NCBI GenBank assembly: GCA_025059775.1
Contig: JANXCW010000008.1
Location: 1-64,000, forward strand
Reading direction: 5' to 3'
Length of the DNA stretch: 64,000 nucleotides
DNA from: Armatimonadota bacterium
GTDB lineage: Bacteria > Sysuimicrobiota > Sysuimicrobiia > Sysuimicrobiales > Sysuimicrobiaceae
Shown: positions 17,383 to 25,864 of the stretch, one piece after another
Layout: the number at the start of each line of letters is the position of its first letter
Numbering within the stretch: the first letter of the stretch is position 1
Made by a program: the position numbers and the translations under genes
The notes under the pieces: model-generated
Told to the model about the DNA's origin: nothing
Seen by the model: only the letters and a program-made list of their open reading frames with translations
Database searches by the model: none

Positions 17383-17626
17383 GGTGGCCCTCTTGAGCGG
17401 CGCGGAGGATGGCCCGGGCGATGGCGTCCAGGGGGAGGTGGTAGTGGCCCTGGAGGATCGCTTCCCGCAGGGCCTCCAGGCGCAGCCGGCGGCCGTCCAC
17501 GGTCCGGCCTGGATCACCGCCCAGGTCTAGCCGGTCATGGGGCTCCCGGGCAGCCTCCCGTGGTCCCGTACCCTTCGGCCGTCCTCCGGGCGGGATTCCC
17601 GGCGGACCTACCGGATGGATCTCCAC
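17366..17626 (-). CDS. flgM: Anti-sigma-28 factor FlgM
   Basis: Encodes 86 residues. The first 40 are Gly/Pro/Arg-rich and unstructured. The C-terminal half VDGRRLRLEALREAILQGHYHLPLDAIARAI is the sigma-28-binding helix pair of FlgM (RLEALRxAIxxGxYxxxxxxIA). FlgM keeps the flagellar sigma factor inactive until the hook is finished and FlgM is exported. The presence of sigma-28-like boxes before flagellin fits. No fliA gene is in this window. It overlaps flgN by 17 bases. Confidence 0.85.
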   Translation of the reverse strand: MEIHPVGPPGIPPGGRPKGTGPREAAREPHDRLDLGGDPGRTVDGRRLRLEALREAILQGHYHLPLDAIARAILRAAQEGHHERPL

Positions 17627-17689
17627 GTTCCCCTCCGCGCACGCATCTCCGCTACCTCTGTTATCGGCACCCTCGCGCCCTCCTTGAGC

Positions 17690-18100
17690 TCACCACAGGT
17701 CGAACCGCTCCGGGGCCTCCTCCCTCCGGATCCTCCGCCGCCGGGGCGGCGCGGTCTGGGGCAGTCGCTCGAGGGCTTGACGCAGCCCGCGGAGGGCTAC
17801 GAGGAACTCCGCTCGGCAACCCGGGCACAGAAGCCCCAGGGAGATCCGCCGGCCGCACCGCCGGCACCGCACCTCCACCCCCGCCACCATGAGTCTCCCC
17901 TCCCGAAGCCAGCGGAGGACCCGGTCGAGGGGAATGCCGGTCTGCTCCGCGATCTCCTCCACAGGAAGCGGGCCGTGCGTGTTGAGGTAAGTCCGCAGCC
18001 GCCGCAGCTGCGCGTGCTCCTCCTCGACGCACGCCGGGCACTGCCCCCGCAGCAGAAAGGCCGATAGCCGGCCGCAGCGGGGGCAGCTCACCACGGGCAT
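17690..18100 (-). CDS. YvyF-like flagellar operon zinc-ribbon / helix-turn-helix protein
   Basis: Encodes 136 residues. It begins with a zinc ribbon (CPRCGRL, then CPACVEEE), continues with a winged helix (LPVEEIAEQTGIPLDRVLRWLREGRL) and has a second cysteine pair set (VRCRRCGRRISLGLLCPGC). This is the layout of the flagellar operon protein family TIGR03826 (Bacillus YvyF), found upstream of flgM. A regulatory role in flagellar gene expression is assumed for the family. It overlaps flgJ by 13 bases and precedes flgM by 63. Confidence 0.85.
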   Translation of the reverse strand: MPVVSCPRCGRLSAFLLRGQCPACVEEEHAQLRRLRTYLNTHGPLPVEEIAEQTGIPLDRVLRWLREGRLMVAGVEVRCRRCGRRISLGLLCPGCRAEFLVALRGLRQALERLPQTAPPRRRRIRREEAPERFDLW

Positions 18101-18363
18101 CCCCGCCTCCGCAAGGCCTCTTCCAGGGCCCGGGCAAGGCCCAGCCCGCCCGAGCGGGCCACCGCCAGGGCGAAGGACTCATCCAGCAGCTCCTGCGCAA
18201 GGCTCCGGCCCGCGAAGGATACATGTGAACCGAGGCTTTCCGCGGCCCGGCGCATGGTCCGCAGCACCTGGGTGAGGAACACCGCCTCGAACTCCTGCGT
18301 AACCCGCCGGAGCCGCAGGAGCTCCGCGGGTTCCCTTCCCGCGCGCGCCGCCTCGACCCGCAT
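18088..18363 (-). CDS. flgJ: FlgJ-type rod-binding protein (N-terminal domain only)
   Basis: Encodes 91 residues from the ATG at 18363, which overlaps the flgI stop as ATGA. The segment LRRVTQEFEAVFLTQVLRTMRRA, then FAGRSLAQELLDESFALAVARSGGLGLARAL, is the rod-binding domain of FlgJ. The muramidase domain found in enteric FlgJ is absent, as in many other bacteria, so another enzyme must open the peptidoglycan. It caps the growing rod in the periplasm. Confidence 0.88.
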   Translation of the reverse strand: MRVEAARAGREPAELLRLRRVTQEFEAVFLTQVLRTMRRAAESLGSHVSFAGRSLAQELLDESFALAVARSGGLGLARALEEALRRRGCPW

Positions 18364-19463
18364 CACTGGATCACCAGCTCCCCCTGCAACGCCCCCGCGG
18401 CCTTGAGGGCCTGCAGGATGGCGATGAGGTCCCGCGGGCTTACCCCGAGGGCGTTGAGAGCCCTCGCCAGATCCTGGACGGAGTTGGTGCCTGGGATGGG
18501 GACCAGGGCTCCGGACTCCGGAGTCACCGAGACCCGGGTTCGCGGGGCCACCCGGGTCTCGCCCCGGGAGAGGGGCGGCGGCTGGGATACCTGGGGCTCG
18601 GCCTGGACCTCGATGCGCAGGTTGCCGTGGGCGATCACCACGGGTAACAGCCGCACCGCGCCCCCGATCACCACGGTGCCCGTGCGCTCGTTGACGACTA
18701 CCCGGGCGCTCACATCCGGCCGCACCCGGAAGGACTCCACCCGGGCCACGAAGGCTGCGAGCCCGCCGGGGTAGTCCACCGGCACGCTCACGTCTACCCG
18801 GGCCGCATCCACCGCGGTAGCGAGGTTCCGTCCGAGTCCTCGGTTGATGGCCTCCGCCACCCGCACCGCGGTGGAGAAGTCCGGCTGCAGGAGCACCACG
18901 CTCACCACGTGGTTCTCGGCCACGGTGCTGACGACCGCGCGCTCCACCACGGCTCCTCCCGGCACCCGCCCTACGGTGAGGTGGTTGATCTGGGCTTTGC
19001 TCCCGCCCGCACTCTCGCCTGCACCGCCCACGGCCACGGGCCCCTGGGCCACCGCGTACACGTTCCCGTCCGCGGCCTGCAGAGGCGTCTGCAGCAGCAC
19101 CCCGCCCACCAGGCTGCGGGCATCTCCGAGGGAGGAGAGGGTGACGTCCAGCCGGTCGCCCTCCCGGGCGAAGGGCGGGAGCTCCGCGGTGGCCATGACC
19201 GCGGCCACGTTTCGCACCCGCAGCCGGGAAGGAGGGACTACGATGCCGAGCCGGTTCAGCATGTTGGCCACGGACTGCACGGTGAAGAACGCTCCACTGC
19301 CGTCCCCGGTGCCCGCGAGCCCCACCACAAGCCCGTAGCCGAAGAGCTGGTTGGAGCGCACCCCGCTCAGCCGGGCGATGTCCTTGATGCGCACCTCCGG
19401 CTCCTGCCCCGCGCCCGGAGCGCCCAGGGCTATCGCCAGGAGTACGCACAACAAAACCCCCAT
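18363..19463 (-). CDS. flgI: Flagellar P-ring protein FlgI
   Basis: Encodes 366 residues. A short signal peptide (MGVLLCVLLAIALGAPGAGQ) is followed by VRIKDIARLSGVRSNQLFGYGLVVGLAGTGD, the diagnostic FlgI start, then SVANMLNRLGIVVP, NVAAVMATAELPPFAR and GGVLLQTPLQAADGNVYAVAQG. The end VSPRDLIAILQALKAAGALQGELVI is also typical. FlgI forms the peptidoglycan-level bushing of the rod. Family length is about 365-370, so it is complete. It follows flgH closely and precedes flgJ with a 3-base overlap. Confidence 0.97.
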   Translation of the reverse strand: MGVLLCVLLAIALGAPGAGQEPEVRIKDIARLSGVRSNQLFGYGLVVGLAGTGDGSGAFFTVQSVANMLNRLGIVVPPSRLRVRNVAAVMATAELPPFAREGDRLDVTLSSLGDARSLVGGVLLQTPLQAADGNVYAVAQGPVAVGGAGESAGGSKAQINHLTVGRVPGGAVVERAVVSTVAENHVVSVVLLQPDFSTAVRVAEAINRGLGRNLATAVDAARVDVSVPVDYPGGLAAFVARVESFRVRPDVSARVVVNERTGTVVIGGAVRLLPVVIAHGNLRIEVQAEPQVSQPPPLSRGETRVAPRTRVSVTPESGALVPIPGTNSVQDLARALNALGVSPRDLIAILQALKAAGALQGELVIQ

Positions 19464-19482
19464 GCGCCGCACGGTTCCCCTC

Positions 19483-20100
19483 CTACTCCAGCCAGCTGAA
19501 CAGGAACCGCAGGAGCGCCCCGAACCCGTCGAGGATCCACTGGAGCGGGTTGTTGCCCGTGAAGGGGCGCCGCGGCCCTTCCAGCACGATGCGGACGTCC
19601 GAGAGGCGGTCCGAGCTGACGGTGTTGTCGCCCTGGATGTCCGTCCGCCGTACGAACCCCGTGATCCGCAGCCGGTACGGCTCCTCCCGCAGCAGCAGCT
19701 CCCGCTCGCCCGCCAGCCGCAGCACTCCCCGCGGCAGCACCTCCACCACCCGCAGGGTGATGCGGGCCTGCACGCCCACGTTGCTCCCCACCGCCCGGCT
19801 GGTGCTGGCGTCCTGCCCGGATTCAAATCCCGCCGCGGGAAAGAGGCTCAAGGCTCCGCTCCCACCGCCCAGATCCAGGGTGATAGACCGGGCGGAACTG
19901 GTGCGGCTCTGGGTCTGGGCGGAGATGCCCTCGGTCACCACCACGGTCACGAGATCCCCCACGGCTCCGGCCCGCTGGTCCGTGAACAGGGAGGACCCGT
20001 TCTGGGGCCACAGGGAGCCGGCCGCCGCGGGCACCGCCCAGAGCGTCAGGAGGACAAAGACCTCAGAACACCACCGCCACCAGCTCCGGCCGCACCACAC
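19483..20100 (-). CDS. flgH: Flagellar L-ring protein FlgH, without lipobox
   Basis: Encodes up to 205 residues. The L-ring core is clear: SLWPQNGSSLFTDQRAGAVGDLVTVVV, then FESGQDASTSRAVGSNVGVQARITLRVVEVLP, TDIQGDNTVSSDRLSDVRI and the C-terminal LQWILDGFGALLRFLFSWLE. Normal FlgH is an outer-membrane lipoprotein with a Cys after its signal peptide. Here the signal region (VFVLLTLWAVPAAAG) shows no lipobox Cys at the expected cleavage site. The start at 20100 overlaps flgA by 38 bases; no better-spaced ATG exists, so the exact N-terminus is open. Confidence 0.93.
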   Translation of the reverse strand: MWCGRSWWRWCSEVFVLLTLWAVPAAAGSLWPQNGSSLFTDQRAGAVGDLVTVVVTEGISAQTQSRTSSARSITLDLGGGSGALSLFPAAGFESGQDASTSRAVGSNVGVQARITLRVVEVLPRGVLRLAGERELLLREEPYRLRITGFVRRTDIQGDNTVSSDRLSDVRIVLEGPRRPFTGNNPLQWILDGFGALLRFLFSWLE

Positions 20101-20563
20101 GGGCTGCCACCTCCCTCCGGGTGGGGATCACCCGGACCCGGATCACCTGCCCGGGATCCCCGCTCTCCAGGGCCACGCCAGGGGCACTCACCCGGATCGC
20201 CCCCACCGCGGCCACCACCCGCACCGCACTTCCCCGACGCACCGCGGCGGAGCGGTCCGTGCGCCGCACCAGCACCTCCCGCGCCCCGGTCAGACGAAGG
20301 CGATCCGCATCGAACCCCGCCTGCACCAGGGCATCCAGGACCTCCCGCGCAGAAAGGCGCAGGGTCTGCCCCGGCCGCAGACCGGTCCGTACCACGACCC
20401 GCTCCAGGGCCTGCACCATGCGCTCCGGTCCCCCGAGGGAGGCGATCTCCCCCAGGGTCACCTCCGGGTCGTCCACGAAGGCGTTTCCGTGGAGCCGCAC
20501 GGTGACCGCGGTCTGAGACGCCGAGAGGGCGAGGAGCAGGCCAACCAGCAGGAGGGGTTTCAC
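20063..20563 (-). CDS. flgA: Flagella basal body P-ring formation protein FlgA
   Basis: Encodes 166 residues. Signal peptide MKPLLLVGLLLALSASQT, then the FlgA/SAF-type sequence with VTLGEIASLGG, TGLRPGQTLRLSAREV, and the second half VRRGSAVRVVAAVGAIRVSAPGVALESGDPGQVIRVRV. FlgA is the periplasmic chaperone for FlgI polymerisation. Its position immediately before flgH and flgI matches that function. The family is 140-230 residues, so it is complete. Confidence 0.92.
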   Translation of the reverse strand: MKPLLLVGLLLALSASQTAVTVRLHGNAFVDDPEVTLGEIASLGGPERMVQALERVVVRTGLRPGQTLRLSAREVLDALVQAGFDADRLRLTGAREVLVRRTDRSAAVRRGSAVRVVAAVGAIRVSAPGVALESGDPGQVIRVRVIPTRREVAARVVRPELVAVVF

Positions 20564-20566
20564 GGA

Positions 20567-21355
20567 CTACCTCCGCATGTTGTTAGCCTGGGCCATCATC
20601 TCGTCCGCGGTGCTCACCACCTTGCTGATGGCCTCATACGCCCGCTGGGCTGCGATCATCCGCACCATCTCTTCCACCACCTGCACGTTGCTGGATTCCA
20701 GGAACCCCTGGGCCAGAGTGCCCATGCCCTCCGAGCCCGGCTGCCCCGTGACGGGCTCGCCGGAGGCAGGGGTGGGAGTGAAGAGGTTGCGGCCGATCGC
20801 TTCCAGCCCCGCGGGGTTGCTGAACCGGGCCAGCTCGATCCGGCCCACCTCCGTGGGCGCGGACTCTCCGGGCAGCACCGCGGAGACGATGCCGTTGGCG
20901 CTGATGGTGATCTTGGAAGCCCCGGGCGGGATGGTGAGGTTGGGCTCCAGCAACAGGCCGTCGCTGGTGACGAGCCTCCCCTCCGCGTCCAGCTTGAACG
21001 TGCCGTCCCGGGTATAGGCCAGGGTGCCGTCCGGCAGGCGCACCTGGAAGAACCCGTCGCCCTCGATGGCCAGGTCCAGGGGGTTCCCCGTGTACTGAAA
21101 GTCGCCCTGACCGAACAGCCGCTGCACCGCGGAGACCCGGGTCCCCAGCCCCACCTGGGCCGCGGTGGGGACCACCGCGGCGTTGTCCGCGGGGGCTCCC
21201 GCGGCCCGGAAGCCCAGGGACATGAGGTCCTGGAACTCCGCCCGCGCCTTCTTGAACCCCGTGGTGTTCACGTTCGCGAGGTTGTGGGCGATCACGTCGA
21301 TCTCCGCCTGCTTGGCCATCATCCCCGTAGCTGCGGTCCACAGCGCCCGGATCAT
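20567..21355 (-). CDS. flgG: Flagellar distal rod protein FlgG
   Basis: Encodes 262 residues, the exact family length. Starts MIRALWTAATGMMAKQAEID, continues IAHNLANVNTTGFKKARAEFQDL, has the central GNPLDLAIEGDGFFQVRLPDG, and ends LESSNVQVVEEMVRMIAAQRAYEAISKVVSTADEMM. It forms the outer part of the rod crossing the envelope. It sits 14 bases after the flgF-like gene and 3 bases before flgA. Confidence 0.97.
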   Translation of the reverse strand: MIRALWTAATGMMAKQAEIDVIAHNLANVNTTGFKKARAEFQDLMSLGFRAAGAPADNAAVVPTAAQVGLGTRVSAVQRLFGQGDFQYTGNPLDLAIEGDGFFQVRLPDGTLAYTRDGTFKLDAEGRLVTSDGLLLEPNLTIPPGASKITISANGIVSAVLPGESAPTEVGRIELARFSNPAGLEAIGRNLFTPTPASGEPVTGQPGSEGMGTLAQGFLESSNVQVVEEMVRMIAAQRAYEAISKVVSTADEMMAQANNMRR

Positions 21356-21369
21356 CCGGCATCACCTCC

Positions 21370-22074
21370 CTAGATGCGCAGGACTTCCGCAAGGCGGCCC
21401 ATGGTCTCGTCCGCCACCTGCGCGCACTTCGCGGCGGCCTCGTACGCCCGCAGGCCCGCCAGCAGCTGCACCAGTTCCCCCACGGGATCCACGGACGGCT
21501 GCTCATGAAAGCCCGTGCGTACGCGCGCGGGGGCATCCTGCAGGGTGCCGGGAGGTGCCTGGTACAGCGCGGGACCCACCACGGAGAGGGAGGCAGCCCG
21601 CACCACCCGCAACCGGCCCACCACCCGATCCTCCACCACCACGGTCCCGTCGGGCTGCACCGTAAAGGCCGTGCCGGCCACCCGGATGGGGCCTTCCCGC
21701 CCTTCTACCCGGATCCCCCGGAGGGTAAGGTAGCCCTCCGCGTCCACCCCGAGCCGGCCGCTGCTCGCCAGCCGACTCCCCTCGAGCACCAGGAATCCTC
21801 CCTCCACCGCGAGATCCCGGGGATCCCCCGTGGGCACCAGGACCCCGGGCCTGGGATCCACCGTCGCCTGGAGCGCCTCCGGTCCTCCGGGGAGGGAGCC
21901 GAGCGCGGTACCCGTGTCCCGGCGGTGGAGGGCCGCCTCCTGCCCGGTCCGCACCGCCACCACCAGCCGGTGGAACCCGGAGCTCTGCGCGTTGCTGAGG
22001 TTGTGGGCGATGAGGTCTACCCGCACCTGCCCCGCGGTCATGGCGGAGGCCGCGGACCGCAACACGTGCAGCAT
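21370..22074 (-). CDS. flgF: FlgF-like proximal rod protein
   Basis: Encodes 234 residues from the ATG at 22074. The N-terminus LRSAASAMTAGQVRVDLIAHNLSNAQSSGFHRLVVA and the end VDPVGELVQLLAGLRAYEAAAKCAQVADETMGRLAEVL are those of rod/hook proteins. The central DLAVEGGFLVLEGSRLASSGRLGVDAEGYL corresponds to the FlgF/FlgG core. Position directly before flgG supports FlgF. It diverges more than FlgG (NAQSSGF instead of NVNTTGF), so assignment as FlgF rather than another rod protein is by context. Confidence 0.85.
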   Translation of the reverse strand: MLHVLRSAASAMTAGQVRVDLIAHNLSNAQSSGFHRLVVAVRTGQEAALHRRDTGTALGSLPGGPEALQATVDPRPGVLVPTGDPRDLAVEGGFLVLEGSRLASSGRLGVDAEGYLTLRGIRVEGREGPIRVAGTAFTVQPDGTVVVEDRVVGRLRVVRAASLSVVGPALYQAPPGTLQDAPARVRTGFHEQPSVDPVGELVQLLAGLRAYEAAAKCAQVADETMGRLAEVLRI

Positions 22075-22133
22075 ACACACCTCCCGGGCCGAGGACTCCG
22101 ATCCCGGGGCTTGCAACTTCGGTGCCGCAACGG

Positions 22134-22925
22134 CTAGAAGGGGTAGGGCACAAGGGCCAGGGAGGTGCGATCCGGGGTCCGGGTGACCGCCACCAGCCAC
22201 AGTCCGAAGGCCCGGGTACGGCGGCGGTGGTCTCCCTGATCCAGGTACTCCACCGCCTGGAGGAGTCGGAATACCTCCTTGGGGTCCACGGATCCTCCCG
22301 CGACCTCGTTGAGGAAGGTGCCAAGCAGGCTCTCCTCCCAGAGGGCCGGCCGAGGGCCGGAGAGCATTCCGCCTCCCACCGTGCCCTCCGCGCAGACCAG
22401 CAGAAGCCACAGCCCACGCTCCGGCTGGGCGTAGCTGCGCAGCTCCAGTCCCTCCCAGGCCCGTTCCTCGGTGCGGATGGGACCCGTGAAGCGGAACCGG
22501 TAGCCCTGGACGAGGGGGCCCACCTCCAACACCCCCACCTGGGCCCGGCAGAAGGGGGGAGGGGTTTTCCGCGGGGGCCAGGCGCTGAGGGCCCGGAGGG
22601 CGTCCGTGAGCTCCGCGAGTAAAGCCGCGTGGACCGCGGGAGTCTCCAGAGGAGCGGTGACCGTCTGCCCCTTCCCCGGCAGCTCCGTGCGGATTCCGGC
22701 CTCCGCCCGAAACCGGTCGTAAGCCGCCCGCTGTACAGGGTCGGAGAGCACCCGGTAGGCCTCGTTGATGAGCTGGGCCATCCGCACGTCCCCGCCCAGG
22801 TCCGGGTGGTGCCGGAGATCCCGCATGAGCACGTGGTACACCTTCTGGATGACCAGCGGGTGGGCCCGCGGGTGCACCTGCAGCACCTCGTAGTAGTCCA
22901 CGTCCTTCCGGAACTCCCCCGCCAT
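22134..22925 (-). CDS. J-domain protein of unknown role upstream of the flagellar cluster
   Basis: Encodes 263 residues from the ATG at 22925. Residues 8-75 are a J domain: YYEVLQVHPRAHPLVIQKVYHVLMRDLRHHPDLGG with the HPD motif, then AQLINEAYRVLSDPVQRAAYDRF. The remaining 190 residues have no DnaJ zinc or Gly/Phe region and are not recognised. J domains recruit DnaK to a client, here unknown. The gene is 59 bases before the flgF-like gene in the same direction and divergent from trxB. It could be the first gene of the flagellar transcript. The open frame beyond 22925 is antisense to trxB. Confidence 0.8.
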   Translation of the reverse strand: MAGEFRKDVDYYEVLQVHPRAHPLVIQKVYHVLMRDLRHHPDLGGDVRMAQLINEAYRVLSDPVQRAAYDRFRAEAGIRTELPGKGQTVTAPLETPAVHAALLAELTDALRALSAWPPRKTPPPFCRAQVGVLEVGPLVQGYRFRFTGPIRTEERAWEGLELRSYAQPERGLWLLLVCAEGTVGGGMLSGPRPALWEESLLGTFLNEVAGGSVDPKEVFRLLQAVEYLDQGDHRRRTRAFGLWLVAVTRTPDRTSLALVPYPF

Positions 22926-23030
22926 CCCTTGCCAGGAATCCGTCGGAGAAAGCAAAATTCCTGCCAGTGGGAATCGCCGGCTCCAACCCGACGTTCCGGC
23001 AGGTGACCAAACCCGTCCAGGAGGAACTCC

Positions 23031-23954
23031 ATGCGGAACGTGATCATCCTGGGGAGCGGGCCCGCAGGGCTCACCGCGGCCATCTACACGGCCCGGGCGA
23101 ACCTGCAGCCTCTGGTGATCGAAGGGAGTGCCCCCGGCGGGCAGCTCATGCTCACCACGGAGGTGGAGAACTTCCCGGGCTTCGCGGACCCCATCCTGGG
23201 GCCGGAGCTCATGCAGCGGATGCGCCAGCAGGCGGAGCGGGTGGGCGCGGAGTTCGTCTCGGACGACGCGGTGGCCGTGGACTTCTCCCGACGGCCCTTC
23301 CGCATCACCGTGGGGAACGGAGAGACGTACGAGGCGCGGGCGGTGATCGTAGCCACGGGTGCCCGGCCCCGGATGCTGGGCCTTCCCTCCGAGCAGGAAT
23401 ACCTGGGCTATGGGGTCTCCACCTGCGCCACCTGCGACGGCTACTTCTTCCGCGGCAAGCCCGTGCTGGTGGTGGGCGGTGGGGACACGGCCATGGAGGA
23501 GGCCCTGTACCTGGCGAACCTGGCCAGCTCCGTCACCGTGGTGCACCGCCGGGGGGAGCTCCGAGCCAGCAAGATCCTGCAGGACCGGGCCTTCCGCAAC
23601 CCGAAGATCTCCTTCATCTGGAACCACGTGGTGGAGGAGATCCTGGGGAGCGGGGGTCGTGTGACCGGTGCCCAGCTGCGCCACGTGCAGACGGGGGAGA
23701 CCCGGGTGGTGGAGGCGGAAGGGATCTTCGTGGCCATCGGCCACATCCCCAACACGGATCTGTTCCGAGGCCAGCTGGAGCTCGACGAGGCGGGCTACAT
23801 CGTGCTCAAGCGGGGCATGATGACCAGCGTGGAAGGGGTATTCGCCGCAGGGGACGTGCACGACCGGACCTACCGGCAGGCGGTGACGGCCGCGGGCTAC
23901 GGGTGCCAGGCGGCTATCGAGGCGGAACGCTGGCTGGGCGCGCAGGCGGGGTGA
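23031..23954 (+). CDS. trxB: Thioredoxin reductase
   Basis: Encodes 307 residues with the ATG at 23031 behind AGGAGG. FAD-binding motif GSGPAGLTAAIY at the N-terminus, redox-active CATCDGYFF around residue 130, NADPH-binding GGGDTAMEEALYL, and the closing GVFAAGDVHDRTYRQAVTAAGYGCQAA. It transfers electrons from NADPH to thioredoxin in the cytoplasm. A thioredoxin gene lies 340 bases downstream on the opposite strand. Length and motifs are normal. Confidence 0.97.
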   Translation: MRNVIILGSGPAGLTAAIYTARANLQPLVIEGSAPGGQLMLTTEVENFPGFADPILGPELMQRMRQQAERVGAEFVSDDAVAVDFSRRPFRITVGNGETYEARAVIVATGARPRMLGLPSEQEYLGYGVSTCATCDGYFFRGKPVLVVGGGDTAMEEALYLANLASSVTVVHRRGELRASKILQDRAFRNPKISFIWNHVVEEILGSGGRVTGAQLRHVQTGETRVVEAEGIFVAIGHIPNTDLFRGQLELDEAGYIVLKRGMMTSVEGVFAAGDVHDRTYRQAVTAAGYGCQAAIEAERWLGAQAG

Positions 23955-23982
23955 GGACAAAACTCAGCCGAGGAGGCGCGGC

Positions 23983-24291
23983 ATGCAGGCGGAACCCAGG
24001 GGATTCTTCGAGGCCCTCTTCGATTTCTCGTTTACCTCCTTGGTCACCACCCGGCTCGTCCGGGTCCTCTACATCCTCACCGTGATCCTCACGGGCGTCT
24101 GGAGCCTGTTCTTCCTCCTGGCGGGCCTGAGCCGGGGCGGGGGAGCGGGACTGGTGAGCCTCGTGCTGGCCCTCCTCGGATTCCTGGTGGCGGTGACCTA
24201 CACCCGGGTGCTCCTGGAGGTGCTCGTGGTGATCTTCCGGATCCACGAGAACGTCCAGGAGCTGGTCTCCCGCAGCCGCGCGGGCCAGTAG
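23983..24291 (+). CDS. DUF4282-family small membrane protein
   Basis: Encodes 102 residues. Starts EPRGFFEALFDFSFTSLVTTRLVRVLYILTVILTGVWSLFFLL and has a second span LVSLVLALLGFLVAVTY, ending in a charged helix with RIHENVQEL. The FFEALFDFSFTSLVTTRLV start and the RIHEN motif are characteristic of DUF4282. Function unknown. It follows trxB by 28 bases and is probably co-transcribed; it meets trxA convergently with 4 bases between. Confidence 0.85.
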   Translation: MQAEPRGFFEALFDFSFTSLVTTRLVRVLYILTVILTGVWSLFFLLAGLSRGGGAGLVSLVLALLGFLVAVTYTRVLLEVLVVIFRIHENVQELVSRSRAGQ

Positions 24292-24295
24292 GCGC

Positions 24296-24634
24296 CTACA
24301 CCGTGGCTCCCACCGCGGCCTCGATGCGCCGGCGGAGCTCCGCTTTGGGCATGTAGCCGATGAGGCGGCCGACCATCTCCCCGCCTCGGAAGATGCCCAG
24401 GGTGGGGATGGACATCACGTTGTACTGGATGGCCAGGTTCGGGTTACGGTCCACATCCACCTTCGCGAACTTGATACGGCCCTCGTACTCCGCCGCGAGT
24501 TCCTCCACGATGGGCGCGATCATGCGGCACGGTCCGCACCACACCGCCCAGAAGTCTACGACCACGGGGATCTCCGACTGCAGCACTTCCTGCTCGAAGG
24601 TCGCCTCAGTGACCTCCACCGGCTTTGCGGCCAT
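24296..24634 (-). CDS. trxA: Thioredoxin
   Basis: Encodes 112 residues. Shows the active site WCGPC in the segment DFWAVWCGPCRMIAPIVEEL, the cis-Pro loop MSIPTLGIFRGGE and the strand IKFAKVDVDRNPNLAIQYNV. It is a cytoplasmic dithiol reductant that works with the neighbouring TrxB. The start at 24634 gives the standard N-terminus with ATFEQEVLQSEIPVVVDF. Divergent from the site-2 protease gene; the region between holds promoters for both. Confidence 0.97.
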   Translation of the reverse strand: MAAKPVEVTEATFEQEVLQSEIPVVVDFWAVWCGPCRMIAPIVEELAAEYEGRIKFAKVDVDRNPNLAIQYNVMSIPTLGIFRGGEMVGRLIGYMPKAELRRRIEAAVGATV

Positions 24635-24748
24635 GCGCGTACCCTCCTGTGCGTGGTTCTACGCAACCAAACGCGGGGTCCTCCCCCAGAATTCCCCTCC
24701 GGCGGACCCGCGCCGGCTTTCTATCGTACCATAGGGCCGGAGGCCCGG

Positions 24749-25864
24749 GTGGGCGGATCCTTCCGAATCGGGAAGATCCTGGGGATCACCGTCCAGGTGC
24801 ACTACACCTGGTTCGTGGCCCTCTGGGCCCTCGCGTTCTCCCTGGCCCGTGGCGTTTTCCCGGAGCAGATCCCAGGGCTCCCGTCCGAGACGTACTGGAC
24901 CATGGGAGCGGTGGGCGCGGTGCTGCTCTTCAGCTCCGTGCTGGTGCACGAATTGGGGCACGCCCTCGTGGCCCGGCTTTACCAGATTCCTACCCGCAGC
25001 ATCACCCTCTTCCTCTTCGGCGGGGTGGCCCACATTGCCAGGGAGCCGGAGCGACCCGGACACGAGTTCTGGGTGGCTATCGCGGGTCCCGCCACCTCCC
25101 TCGGTCTCGCGGGCGTCTTCTGGGTCCTCACCCCCCGGGGGGAACCTGCGCCCGCCACCGCCCTTATGGGGTACCTCGCGTGGGCCAATCTCCTGCTCGC
25201 GGCCTTCAACATGCTCCCCGCTTTCCCCCTGGACGGGGGGCGGGTGCTGCGGGCGGTTCTGTGGGCCTTCTATGGATACGAGCGGGCCACGAGGATCGTC
25301 ACCTTGCTGGGGCAGGTTACCGCGGGCGCCTTCATCCTCCTCGGGGTGGTGGGCGTGTTTACGGGCCGCGTGCTCAACGGACTGTGGCTCATCCTCATCG
25401 GGTGGTTTCTGGAGCAGGCGGCCTCTGCCAGCTACCAGCAGGCGGTTCTGCGGCGAATCCTGGGTGGGATCCGGGTGGCGGACATCATGACCCGGGAGGT
25501 GCGGGTGCTCCCCGCGGAACTTACCTTGGAGGAGGCGGTACACGACTACTTCCTCCCCTACAAGCACGGCGGATATCCGGTGGTGTACGGGGAACGGCTC
25601 GTGGGTATTTTCACCCTGCACGACCTCCGGCGGGTGCCCCGGGAACGGTGGCGGGAGGTCCGGGTGCGGGAGGCCATGACGCCCATCGCGCAGGCGAAGG
25701 CGGTGCGGCCGGAGCTCAGCGCCTACGAGGCCCTGGCCCGCATGCTGCAGGACGGGGTCGGGCGGCTGCTGGTGGTGGACGAAGAGGGGGACTTGGTGGG
25801 CCTCGTGACCCGCAGCGATCTCATGCACCTCATCCGGGTGCGCGCGGAGCTGGGCGTGGACTAG
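24749..25864 (+). CDS. Site-2-type M50 metalloprotease with tandem CBS domains
   Basis: Encodes 371 residues from a GTG at 24749 (GGSFRIGKILGITVQVHYTW is the family start; the frame is open further upstream). Multi-span membrane protein with zinc motif HELGH at residues 67-71 and the third ligand in NMLPAFPLDGGRVLRA. The C-terminal 140 residues are two CBS domains (VADIMTREVRVLPAELTLEEAV and VREAMTPIAQAKAV to GLVTRSDLMHLI). The SpoIVFB-like S2P group cleaves membrane-bound regulators inside the bilayer, with CBS domains sensing nucleotides. The substrate is unknown. It ends 4 bases into the convergent TPR gene. Confidence 0.93.
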   Translation: MGGSFRIGKILGITVQVHYTWFVALWALAFSLARGVFPEQIPGLPSETYWTMGAVGAVLLFSSVLVHELGHALVARLYQIPTRSITLFLFGGVAHIAREPERPGHEFWVAIAGPATSLGLAGVFWVLTPRGEPAPATALMGYLAWANLLLAAFNMLPAFPLDGGRVLRAVLWAFYGYERATRIVTLLGQVTAGAFILLGVVGVFTGRVLNGLWLILIGWFLEQAASASYQQAVLRRILGGIRVADIMTREVRVLPAELTLEEAVHDYFLPYKHGGYPVVYGERLVGIFTLHDLRRVPRERWREVRVREAMTPIAQAKAVRPELSAYEALARMLQDGVGRLLVVDEEGDLVGLVTRSDLMHLIRVRAELGVD

